Below the pieces are notes generated by a model that was not told the origin of the DNA, searched no databases, and saw nothing but the letters and a program-made list of their open reading frames with translations. From Archilochus colubris (Eukaryota; Chordata; Aves; Apodiformes; Trochilidae): a stretch of 64,000 nt of DNA. The DNA lies in assembly GCA_023079485.1 (NCBI GenBank), contig CM041092.1:7949127-8013126 (forward strand), written 5' to 3'. Positions 26,755 to 37,905 of this stretch are shown here, in pieces (within the stretch, counting starts at the first letter, position 1; every line of letters begins with the position of its first letter). The position numbers were made by a program, and so were the translations under genes.

Positions 26755-27907
26755 TTCAGAGACCGTTTGGAGGTTTTTACTTTTTTTTTTTTTAAGAGAA
26801 ATTGCATGTAAATATGTGCTCTTAACTGATTAAAGCAAAATTTGCATTTTGATTTGGATGGAAACAAGTCCCAGTTCCCATGAAATGCTCATGTTGAGTG
26901 GTTCTCAGCTAAAACTGAAGTCTATGGCCTAACGTTTTGGGCTCAGGAGCATGGCATCAGCTTGAGGGTGCTCCCACTGAAGACATTGGCAGCAGAAACA
27001 GCCCAGTGCTGCTCCTTTCCAAAATCTGCCAAACTTTGACCAGTGCTTTGGAGAGCAAACTAACCCAGCTTTGGAGCTAAAATTGGTCGGAGTGAACATT
27101 TGACTGAGCTGCTAAATCCTGCCAGCAGATGAGCTGATTACCTTAAGTGTAATTCTGAAAAAATAGTTACATAGCCTTCAGGTCCTGAACTAGTAACACC
27201 AGAGTGCTGCTCTGAGATGCATGGTTGTACTGTAATAAATCTGAACTCATGTTGGGATCTTTGTACCTTGCTCTATTACATCTTGTAAATTCCATCTCTG
27301 TTCTTTTCTGTTTGAAGATGGCCTAAAGTTTTAGTACTTTCTGTTTTCTAACACTCTGGGAATTTCTCTGCCAAAAGGAAAAACAGCATTAATATAAACC
27401 ATAATTATAGCTCCTTCATGTCTCTCTGGGCTAGGAAACAGTAAATGCAAAACTAAACACAAACAAGTGCTCTTTAACAATAAAATATATCTTTGAGAAA
27501 TAAATAATGTATTATTTAACATTAATGTTTGGAGTATTTAATTTTAAGTTGAACTGTAACTGTGATTTGCAATCTTGTCTGGTGCAGTTTTTCTTTAATA
27601 TTTATTCATTGTAGCCAGCTGGAGTGTGGTGTATATTGCAACAAACTTGAAATGCCTCCATGAGCATTTTATTTTAAAGTAGTAGTTTTTCTGGAGCTTT
27701 TGTATTTGGTAATTACTAGCTTCACATACTTATAACAGCCAAACCTTGTATCTGCATATAAAAATTTTTCAGTGGATAACATGTGAATTGTAGGTTTTGG
27801 ATTTGGGGTGAGTAGCAAAGCTCGTGGTAAATTTTGAGAGCAACAAGTGGCTCTAGATCACTTTGAGGGGTATTTAACTCTTGTGAGACACAAACAGTGT
27901 ACAGTTA

Positions 27908-27967
27908 AAAATAATTTATTGAAATATTTATTTATATAATTTATATAAATAAAATAATTTATTGAAA
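27908..27967. repeat. 17-bp direct repeats flanking an imperfect AT palindrome
   Basis: AAAATAATTTATTGAAA occurs exactly at 27908-27924 and at 27951-27967. The 26 bases between (27925-27950) form an imperfect inverted repeat (TATTTATTTATATAA against TTTATATAAATAAAATA, the latter running into the second direct repeat). Local AT slippage is the simplest origin. A tiny insertion with a target duplication would look similar but is not otherwise supported. Confidence 0.9.
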
Positions 27968-28329
27968 GAGAGGAATTTAAGGTATTTTCTTAGTCTGTTT
28001 CTTTGCAGATTATAATTTCCCTGGTTAGTGTTGCTACCTTAGAAATAAATGATAATTGGAGCCTTGGAGTTGATTTGTGAGAGCAGTGAAGAGGGTGCTG
28101 TGGATGTTTCTATCTTCTCCCAGCTACAAATACAACTCTGCAGTTTATGATCATGTAACCTCAATGCATGTCACTTCCACAGCTCTCTACATGAGAGAAC
28201 AAAGTGAACATAATCTGACTGAAATAGTCAGTAGACTGAAATAGAGAACAAAATTCTTTTGTTTTCTTTTCAAATACATGGATTGCTAAGGAAGGGGCAA
28301 AGGAAAGAAGTCTGCATGTTCTACATCTC

Positions 28330-28740
28330 TAAGCTATGCTGATTCTTTTATTTTCTCCCATGTGCTTTCCCCACTCGAGTTTCACTCTTCTCGCTTGCTC
28401 TGCTGCTGGGAACCCCATGGAGGCTGCTGCTCCATCATTGTAGAGAAAAAGTTCTTTAAGATGCTTTTACCCCACAGTTGTTGTTTCTCCATTTTTCTCT
28501 ACTACCTGTAGTATGAAGAGGTTGCTTCCTTAGCCTGAAGCTCTGTTTACTTCCTTGCAAGAGAAGACAGAATTGTCTTTCTCATCCTAACACACTGCCA
28601 ATCTTTATCTTCTTCCAAGACCTTTCACTTGACCTTTTTTTCCTCAGAGATCTTGCTTGTTCTTTCAACTAACCTGAGTTCCTTTCCTAGTTGCTGTCCT
28701 TGTAGGTTCCTTTAATCTCTGCTCCTCTTTCCCTGCCTTA
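28330..28740 (+). other. Pyrimidine-rich block
   Basis: The + strand is clearly enriched in C and T for about 400 bases, with many TTTCTC, TTCTTCC and CTCCTC runs, unlike the mixed flanks. It contains a strong splice-acceptor-like site (pyrimidine tract ending CCTCAG at 28647), and a consensus donor AG|GTAAGT lies downstream at 28850|28851. The interval 28648-28850 has stops in all three frames, so any exon would be noncoding. Confidence 0.5.
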
Positions 28741-31700
28741 AAACTTGAGGTTTTAGGCACTACTGCAAGGATCCTGAGCTGTCCCCTAACATCACCTCTG
28801 GTGCCAATGGGCACCTTGGACACTCTGCAACCACTTTTTCTGGGAGCTAGGTAAGTTTATGTACATAATTTGTACTCATGGCACAGCCTGACATAAAAGT
28901 AAGGGAGACACATGAAAGCATTAAAGTCTTGGAGTACATTTAAAAGTTTTGGATACATAAGGGTCACAATCTGGAGCTTTTCTCATTCTATGTGGTAATG
29001 AATATATATGTGATGGTAACAATACAATGATTTTTATTTAAAAAATATTAATGTTTCAATTAAAAAAAAGCCCTGAAATCTGCTGCTTGATCCATGTTAA
29101 ATGTTGTAGAACATTTTTATAAGGTTTCCTGGCTTAAGCAAAAGTCTATTTTGAAGTTATTAAAGTTCTGTAATGAGCTACCTTCCTGAACCCACTGATA
29201 AAAGTAGAATAGTCTGTGGCTCAATACAATAATTCAGTGAAATTAACCAAGTAAGTGGTCAATGAAGCAAATGATTAAAAAGCAGAGGATTGAAAAATGA
29301 TTAAGAAGGGACAAAATTGCATTTTCTATTACTTGTACATTTTGTAGGTCGTAATTAAAGTTCACTTCAAAAAGAGTGAAAACACCTTCTAATATATGCA
29401 AAAGTGTGTAGGGGTGCTTATGGTCTTGTACATTGTCAAACTATTTCTGTGTTGCTAACTTGGCTGCATGTTTGTTAATAGCCTTGTGTTCATCTCTGCT
29501 TCCATTGCTACAAAATAGGTGTTCAGGTGTGTTCATTGGTGACTTCAGTCTTTTATTTTTCTGATAAGGCCTTTTATTTTAAATTAAGTATACAAATTGT
29601 CCAAAAGGAAAGTACATTATCCAGAACACCTGCTCATTTTTTTGTGCTCATATATAAAGAGGATTACAAGGTTTAAAACGCAAGGGAATCTGAAAACCAG
29701 AAAAAAAGTGAATAAATTAAAAAGATGTTAGGCAGCTGCTCCAGATTTCCTACCTTTCTGCAGTTTTCCTGCTAAATATTCTTAGCTGCATTATACAGGC
29801 ACTGTAGGGTGTAAGAATGGCCAGTGTACTTGAGGATGGAACTTTTTTTTTTTTTTAACTACTCATGTGAATATTTAGGAAGATTATTGGCCCACACTAG
29901 AAGATCTTGTCCTTCTTATTCCCCACTGAGGAATGCTCATTGTTGGGAGAGATGCAAGGCAGGATTTTGTGCAGTGAGAGAGAGTTATCCTGAATCAGGG
30001 AGCTGCTGAATAGTGACTGTCAAGGGTTATTTCAGTAACGTGTCCTGGTGACCTTGTGGTCTGTTTTTTTCCTCATCTTGGGAGTCTGGATGTGCTCAGG
30101 GAAGATCTGCAGAATTGAAGTGTCCCACATTTCAATTGGACATTGTAGGCTGCATTTCAATTACAGGAATCTTAATTCTGGATTCTTCCTCACACACTAA
30201 AAGGTCTTTTTGGATTGGTACCTGCTGATGCTGAGTGCAGCGTGTGCAGCCTTGGTGTTGCCTTTTTCTGCCCTTATCACAGCTGCATTTATTCTGACCT
30301 CTGGAGCTTTGGCTGAGCAAATAGCATTAGATGTCTTGCAGCAAATCTACCAATATGCTTGGCAATCATTTGCAGCTTTGGTTATCCCAGCAGAAATGCT
30401 TGGATATTAGAGGCAATCTGCTGTCATGTTTTTATTTAAGAGACTTGTATCTTTGGGAGTGCTAATTCATTATCTTCTGCATTAGACAAATGGGTCATAG
30501 GCCATCTCAGGGCATTTTAAGGCCACATTCAGTCTGGATATTTTGCTCAGAGACAGAGTATTTGAAGAAGCAATGAGGACACCCCCCCCACCACCCCTTC
30601 CAGAAGCAGCCCAAGCAGCCCACAAAGTCTTAGTGGGACTGGTTTGATACCAAGCAGTAGTGGGGGTACTTGTGTGGATGGAGCAGCTACTAAAGGGAAG
30701 GGACTTGGGGTTAGAGAACCTGCTAAGGCACTGTCAATAAGTTTGGAAGTCAGTGGGAGCTGTAGCATGACAGGTAGGGCTGTTTATTTTAAGAGCAAGC
30801 TGCTCTTACTTATTGTCTCACAAAAACCTCATTTTGATTTAAAAGTGCTGATTGCTGATAAGCAGCTTAGAGACTGAGGTGTGCATTACTGTTTGGCTCT
30901 GCTACATCATCAACCTCACGAGAAGACACTGGTAGAGGCTTGGTTTCTATCAGCTTTGAGTATTGCCTCCTTGCATTCATATTCATATCTGAATCTTTCA
31001 TCCTCTGATTAGCATAGTTTTAACTTGGTGTACATCAAGAGTAATTTTTAACTCTGTGTCTGTCTTAATGGTCTTGATTTTATCAGTGTCAAGCTACTTC
31101 AGTTTCTACTGGTGTCGGTAGAAATAATTTTAACACTCCTAAATTTCAACCTGTTATCTTTAAATATATAAATAATTGTCCTCAGTCCACTGCATGTAAA
31201 TATAAATGCTTGAGTTTTGTATCACTGGTCCCATAGACAATTAAGGACTATTGCTCAATACTTTTGACAGTAGTAATTTCTTTTAGCTAGTATCTACCAA
31301 TATTTCATCATTATAGGTACTACAGGGAAGTCTTTGAAAGTCTCAGTGTATTGAGTTTTCCAAATTAAGTATGATTTTTTTGGTTACCTTTAATATCCCA
31401 ACTTGGAGGACCTCAATTGAATTTAATTACATTTCTAAGATATTCCAGAGACTGAAGCTGTTGATCAGGGCTCATTACTAAAGCAGCTTATTATTTTTAA
31501 TGAGCAACTTCATTAGATCTGATTCTGCAGAGAACAAGACCTAATTCTGTTGATGAAGAAAAGTTTGTTAAGCTTTGGTAGCCAGCAGCATGTGACTAAC
31601 AACCTCAATTGGGCAACAAAGAGTAGCAGGGTTAAAGAAACAGCTGCATTGCATTACAGCCTGTACCCACAGGTGAGTTACAACAGACAAAATAGTTGTC

Positions 31701-33230
31701 TATTTTTTCCTCTGTTGGTGTGAACTGGAATAGTTGTGTGTTGCTTTCTATGTGCCCTGCTTTAGGAGAGGAAGTTCAAGGAAAATTCACAATGAAACAT
31801 AATTTTCAGGGTTCTATTCTGAAGAAGTTGGTAACAGCATCTTCCTGCCAACCCAAGGGTCTGCTGGGGGTGTTACTGAGTGGGCACTATGTCCTCATGC
31901 AGGGATTTGTGCTTGGTCTCTGAATTAATTTACAAATTTGCAAATCATGTTACCTGAAAACTGTCTGGGGAGGATAGAAATGAGCAAAGTATCTGAGGTA
32001 AACACCCTGTTAGTACAGAAAGATGCAGGTGTTTGAGTGCCCTCTGGTAGGGAGCTCTCTGCTGCTCTGAATCTCTTGGGGATATACACTGGAGTTTTGT
32101 CCTCTGTGCTGGGAGAAAGAGTCTGTGGCTCTGTAGATCTCCTGGATTTCCATTAATGCACTGAAAAAAAGAACAGGTATTATTAAAGAGTGAAGGTACA
32201 GCCAGAAAATGAGCTTACCTAGAAGTCTGATCAGCCTTTTTGTTGTCTTGGATGCACAGGCCAGTTAGTGGAAAATACAGAATCAGAACTGAATTTTGGG
32301 GGACTTTTAGCTTATTTGTTAGTGTTTAGGGTCATAAAATTGATGTTGTGTAGTGTTTGGTACTCCAGCTCTGTGCCTATGGATAGCTGTCTAGGTTGAG
32401 GAGAGCTCAGCATCAGTTTGCTTCCCTTTCTGCCCAGGTGTTATCAAATAACCTTGATAAAATAGTGTCAGTGTCTAAAATCCACGAGATGAGAAATGCA
32501 GTAAAGACAACTGTGTGATTTACCTGGAAAAGTGAACTTAAATGCACAAATAGAAGATGAGGACAACTTGCTAGCTATTAATATAGTGGAAATTTATTTG
32601 GGGTTAGTGGAAAAAAATGTAAATGTATATCATCACTTCAGTGGTGATTCAGAAAAATAAAACCTGATGCTTGTCAAGCTCTTGTTAATAAATGACAAAG
32701 CTTCTCTAAGTGTGGGTAGAAGTTTTGTCTACTTTTCAGTGAGATGGGCACAAGAATTTGTGCCTTCCTCTTCTTTCTCTGTGTGCCATCTTCAGTTACT
32801 GGAATTATTAACAGAACCAAAAGAGGAGCTGGAAAGCTTTCCTAACTGCTGGGAGTGAACCTTTTGTAAAACATCTGACATTTCCCTCAATGGATATCGG
32901 TGATAAAGTGAAATACAAAGCATTTCATCTGAAATGCATTTATTATTCTCTTTTTCCCACTTTATGGATGGGGGGGACAATATAACATTTGCCTGAGGTC
33001 CCCAGTGCTCCTTAGGCACTGATTTTAAGTCCCATCTCATGTAACAAAATCCTACTTTGATGTCACTGAAGTTGATATAATTATAATTATTTGTTCTTCC
33101 TATCTGCAACTTTAGACAACCATGATAAAACCATAAAGTACTTTGGGATCTCTGTGATTTTACCAAAAACAGAACCAAACCCTGATTACCCTCTCTCCAC
33201 TCTCTCAAATCAGGATTTTTGCAGTTTTGT

Positions 33231-33263
33231 ATTCATTCTGGATTCATTTTGGATTCATTCTCC
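33231..33263. repeat. 11-bp tandem triplication
   Basis: Three adjacent units, ATTCATTCTGG, ATTCATTTTGG and ATTCATTCTCC. A short slippage repeat. Confidence 0.9.
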
Positions 33264-35564
33264 TGGAGTCTGAAAGGGTTTATGTACATTATTAAAATTG
33301 TACAAGAAAAACATTTTATTCATAATATTAAACTGCAGAGGTTGTGCTTCATATTCAGTAAGTGGATGCTTCATCATGATTGTAATATTCGTGGATCCTC
33401 CAACAAAATTGTGACTTACCTATGTGGTCTGTGAGTTGCTTTGTTTTGAATGGCCCTGGTCCAAATATTCAGAACATCAAAGGGTCATAAAAAATGAAGA
33501 CTGTTTTGCTTAGCTGAATTTTCAGAGTTAAAGTGCAGTGGAAATGTGATTTCTGTTTAATGAAATAAAGTGGTTCCTGTTGAATAATAGAAAGTTCCTC
33601 TTCCAATTTGGTGCAAATAAGGAACAACCTTTTTAAATATGGATTTGGTTATAGAAGACATGGATTGGCATTTGGCTTTCAAATGCCTAGTCCATCAAAT
33701 GAAATAATTGAGTAAAATTAAGCTTCATATTTTGAAACTTCTTTTATATATAAAGTTGCATGACTCATAAAGCCATGACTCATAGAATGAAAAGAGTGAT
33801 TTTTGTTAAGTGCAGGTGCATGAAAGATGTGATTACTATCAGTACAAACTTCAGGGGCAGTGTTATACATCATGTACCTTTTCCTCTTGAAAAACTTAAA
33901 AGTTTGAGAAAAGCAGGAAAACTTCCTAAGTCTGGTCATAAAGGTGATTTTCTGAATGTGTTTATACTCTGAGATGCATAAAAAGGTTATTACTTATCAG
34001 TAATGTGAATGGTGTTCATATTGGGGATTTTATTCCATAATTATATTAAAATAGCTAATGCATTCCCATTTTAAATGCCAAGTTCTGATTTTAGTATGCA
34101 GCACTGCTTCTGGATACCTCATACTTTTCATATCAGCTTTGCTTGCTTTGTGCTTAGATTCATCATGCTGAGAAGTTCCTTCAAGTATTGTTGGAGATCA
34201 GAAATTTATTAAATCTAAGAAGGGAATAATTATAATTAATTCAACCTTTCAGGCTGAATTCAAGGCTGATTATTTTTCCCTTCATGGGACATTGATCTGT
34301 ATTTCTGAATGACAGCAATTCCTATAATTGACAATTAAGTGAGCCAAAGAAGAGACCACTTTACCCCAGTGGTTCCCCCACCAGGGATGGTGTGTTGTAA
34401 CTTCTTCAGGGGTCTGAGAACCTCAAAGAATCTTTTAAACCAAGTGAAAGCAGACTGATCTGGACTGACAGATATCTGGCTATAGCTCTGAGTTACTGCA
34501 GTGCCAGCCCTCATGAAATTTAGAAATCCTCAAACTTGAGGAACTTCAAACTTGGAAGAAACTGTATTGGAAACTTTATTTTATACCCTGTGTAAGAGTG
34601 GCTCATCAGAATTCCTGTTGGCAGCCTTGCAGGTTTCTTGTTTAGAACAGTTGCCTTTGGCACTAGCCTAGTTACAAGTTAGTCTTGTTATTCACAAATT
34701 TAAGAGTGTTTTAGTATAGGACACTAATGTATTCTTGCTTAAGTATTTCCTTCATTTTTTCCTTCTTTTAGCAATAGTTTATTGTCACAAAATGCTGATA
34801 TAACTTGCTGAAAAAAAGGAGGACCTGGGCATTCTAAATATCTGTGTTAAAAATTAACAGTGAAATGGTTTTTCCAGTGACATTGAAGTAAAAAAACTCT
34901 GGAATCCCCAAACACCTTATAGAATATTCTTGCTCAGTAAGCAGTAGTTTGGGTATCCTCTAAGTGGAATTCAATGGGTGTTAGCTAAATCCTGAACCTG
35001 AGGTGGTAAGAGAAAATAATTTTGCAAAGAAATGGTGTGCATTTCTGAGGAAGAAATTTGCATCATTTGTAAGAATACAATAGAAATTTTGACCACAATG
35101 GTTGGAAAAAAGCATACTAGATTTTCAGATCTGCTATTTGATGTTTCTCAGAAAAAAAAAAAAGAAAAAAAAATACTGGTTGAGTAATAATGAAGCACGG
35201 GCAATGCAGAGACTTTTGCAGACAGAAACAATTATTAAAATAGGTGCCCAAGTGGCATCTGGCCATGGAGATCCAGAGGAAAATGGGAGCTAATCATTAT
35301 CGGATTAGAGTTTCTTAATGTAGTGTATAGATTGCTGCAGCTGTAAATATTCTTTGTGAAAGAGCCATGCTGCCAGGGGCTCTGTGATGAATGGCTGCCC
35401 TTGGAGCTCTCCTTCAGGGAGTATTTAGAAACTGTGAAGGTACAAATAACATAAATAGAGCACTGCCTTAAAATACTGAGTTTTTATTGGTTTGGTTTTT
35501 TTCCATTAGGGAAAATCTAGAAGAGTCTAAGTAACCTTCAGCCTTGCAGTGTCCTATATTCACA

Positions 35565-35581
35565 GCTTTTTTTTTTTTTTT
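35565..35581. repeat. Poly-T run
   Basis: A near-uninterrupted T run on the + strand about 150 bp before the CR1 fragment at 35729. It is not adjacent to that element's tail. Confidence 0.85.
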
Positions 35582-35728
35582 ATTTAAGTCTCTTGAAGGA
35601 TCTGAAGAAGGATGCCACTGGTGCAAGGAATTTCACAGTTTTGGTGGCTTCTTCACCAACAAGCTGCCTTTTTTATTTTTTGCTTTCCTCTCCCCAGATT
35701 AACTTTTTAGAAATGGTTGTATTCAGAA

Positions 35729-36205
35729 TTCACAGACTCATAAATGGTTTGGGTTGGATGGGATCTTAAAGATCATCAAGTTCCAACCCCCTGCCATGGG
35801 CAGGAACACCTCCCACTACACCAGGCTGATCCAAGCCCCATCCAACCTGGCCTTAAGCTCTTCCAGGGAGGGGAGACAAGACCTTCCTGGGCAACCTGGG
35901 CCAGTGTCTTACCACCCTCACTGGGAAAAATTTCATCCTTATATCTAACCTAAATCTCCCCTCTTCCAGTTTAAAGCCATAACCCCTTGTCCTCTTGCTC
36001 CATGCCCTTGTAAAAAGTCCCTTCCCACTTCTCTTTTAACCCTTTCAGGTACTGGAAAGTGCTCTCAGGTGTCCCCCAGAGCCTTTTCTTCCCTAGGGCT
36101 GTACCCAGTACTCGAGATGGGGTTTCAACAGACTGGAGGGGAAGATTGTATTGCAGTGGGAGTGCAGGTATAGCCAAAAAGTTGCTTTGTGTTGCCAATA
36201 TTGTG
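35729..36205 (-). mobile_element. Old CR1 LINE 3' fragment with internal deletion
   Basis: A minus-strand CR1, with its 3' end at the low coordinate. The + strand shows the decayed tail (CACAGACTCATAAATGGTTT, then GGGTTGG), the segment 'ttccaaccccctgccatgggcagg', and the reverse complement of the ORF2 C-terminus ('caacctggccttaagc', 'ggcaacctgggccagtg'). At about 36096-36101, 'gccttttcttccctagg' runs straight into 'ctgtacccagtactcgagatgg'. In intact CR1 these are separated by the roughly 130 bp that encode the stretch between the QFWAP motif and the L-x-x-L-K-x-R-R-L-R-G-D motif, so an internal piece has been lost. Beyond 36130 the match fades into 'tatagccaaaaagttgctttg'. Stops and indels make it noncoding. 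Confidence 0.9.
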
Positions 36206-37812
36206 TCTCTGTAATTTAGTTGGTCAACTGCAGCCTGTCAGCTCACCTTACATCTCCCAAGTTAGTTCTTATTTTGCTTCCCTTGTACACTTGATTCACA
36301 GTACAGATGTGTAGACATCCACTCCTGTTCCCCAGCACCTAACGCCTCTTTTTCTACCCTGTCAAGTTTTGGTGCCTGTGGTGGGTTTTCTCTTGCTATG
36401 TACATTGCTCACTCTTCATACTCACATCTTGTTCACCTGCAAAACTACAGATAGAGGTCTGGCTGTGTTGTCCATATTAGAAATGTTCAAAATTTATAAT
36501 TTCAGTACAGAAACCTTGTGCACACTTAATAGCAAGATTTGCTGATGAGAATGAAAATATTTTCAAAATTCTAACAACCAAAACTTTTATACCTGTCCTG
36601 AATTTTCAAAATGAAATTTATCAGCATCTAAAAGTCTAAACTGCATTTCCTTCTGATCATAATTTTTTTTAAGGCTGTTATCAGCATGTTCTGAGAAACA
36701 GTGCCTCTCTGAGCATCTGAAAGCACTGAAACTCCTAGTAAAATAAAGTATCACCAATGGAAACCTGAGTGGCAGAATTTGATAAGCTTATCTGCCTCTT
36801 AAATTGACTGCTCTCACATTTTTGTTGCTATTCACTGCACCTTTTTGTCATATAACTTTCTGGGTATATATGATCTTTAAAAGGGAATGGGACATTTCAG
36901 TCAGTATTGCACTTCAAGGTTGGAAAGAAGTTAACCCAGTTTACCCAGTAGAAAGTCAGTTTTACATTTGGCATATGTAAGATTAGGTAGCTAGTAATGA
37001 TCAGGCTGACAGCTATCAGGACTTGAAATGTATCCATACACATGCATATATACATATCTATATATATATCTATATATCTGTACTGCACACACAGACATTT
37101 ACATATGCATGCATGCTGTATGTATACATATATATCTATGCATAGGTTTTACACACAGACATACTTTAAATGTATGCAACTGTAAACAAATGGAATATGG
37201 TTGTCTTTTCCTTTGAGGGAAATATTTGCAGTAGTTGTAGTGTTAACAAGGTGTGTGCCTTTCCCAGTTTTATTTGTTCCTGCAGGACTCACTAAAAGGA
37301 GATATCCAGCCTGAGTAGGGTATTCCATTCTAATATTGAGCTTGTGGGGGGTGTGAGGGGAGAAAGCTGAATTTACTGTAATGATGTGGTGTGTCCTGCT
37401 ACCCATCTTCCTGTTTGGTTCCCTGGGTTGCAAAGACTTTTAGCCAATGACTGTCATTATCACACTGCCTGAAACAATACAGCAGGGCTTTTGAAAAGAA
37501 TGATAGATAAAATAATCACTTCATAACTGAAAAATATGGCTCTCTGAGTCTGTCATTTTAAACTTGCATCTAATTGTTTCCTTGTTTTGGGCTTTTTTCT
37601 ACATTTGTGCTTTATCATGAGGACTAGTGTCAGTATTTCTGCTGTGAGGGTCAAAATGAGAGTCTTAATCCTGAAATCATTGAAGAGCAGCAGATTACAT
37701 TTAAATGAGTCTTTCCCACTACATGTTACAGGTTTTTTTTGTCTTGGAGTACTTTATAAAATCTACTATTTGGGATTTAATTAGGCTCCTTGATCTCAGT
37801 CTTTTCCAGACA
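36206..37812. other. AT-rich spacer, no gene seen
   Basis: Unique sequence with one microsatellite (37031-37150). No exon, RNA gene or further repeat tail was found. Confidence 0.6.
37031..37150. repeat. TA/TATC/CA microsatellite-like tract
   Basis: Alternating TA with TATC and CA interruptions (CATATATACATATCTATATA and similar), ATGCATGCATG in the middle and CACACAGACAT twice. It is imperfect and mixed, and probably length-polymorphic. Confidence 0.9.
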
Positions 37813-37905
37813 TCACAGAATCATAGAATCCTTGGGGTTGGAAGGGACCTCGAAAGATCATCTAGTCCAACCCCCCCCTGCCAGAGCAGGGCCACCTAGA
37901 GCATA
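37813..37905 (-). mobile_element. Short CR1 LINE tail fragment
   Basis: The + strand reads TCACAGAATCATAGAAT, then GGGGTTGGAAGGGACCTC, GATCATCTAGTCCAACCC, a C run and CTGCCAGAGCAGGGCCACCTAGAGCA. This is the reverse complement of the CR1 3' UTR with little decay. Only about 93 bp are present, which is extreme 5' truncation. It is much better preserved than the copies at 15751 and 35729. Confidence 0.93.

Larger units (their letters stand above)
25813..35728. other. AT-rich unique region, no protein gene seen
   Basis: Frames of 60-140 codons occur, but none has family resemblance. The region includes the palindrome at 26733, the AT hairpin at 27908-27967, the pyrimidine-rich block at 28330-28740 and an 11-bp triplication at 33231-33263. 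A segment at 32940-33040 recalls a MIR-like core only superficially. Confidence 0.55.

Noticed and set aside
30210..30410. 66-codon hydrophobic frame, Ala/Leu-rich, resembling a membrane peptide
   Set aside because: Short, with no homologue I recognise and no promoter or splice support. AT-rich DNA with GCT/GCA runs gives such frames by chance.
32792..33208. 138-codon minus frame, and a MIR-SINE-like phrase around 32960-33030
   Set aside because: The peptide is not recognisable. The MIR resemblance is only a few short words without the tRNA-like head or full core.
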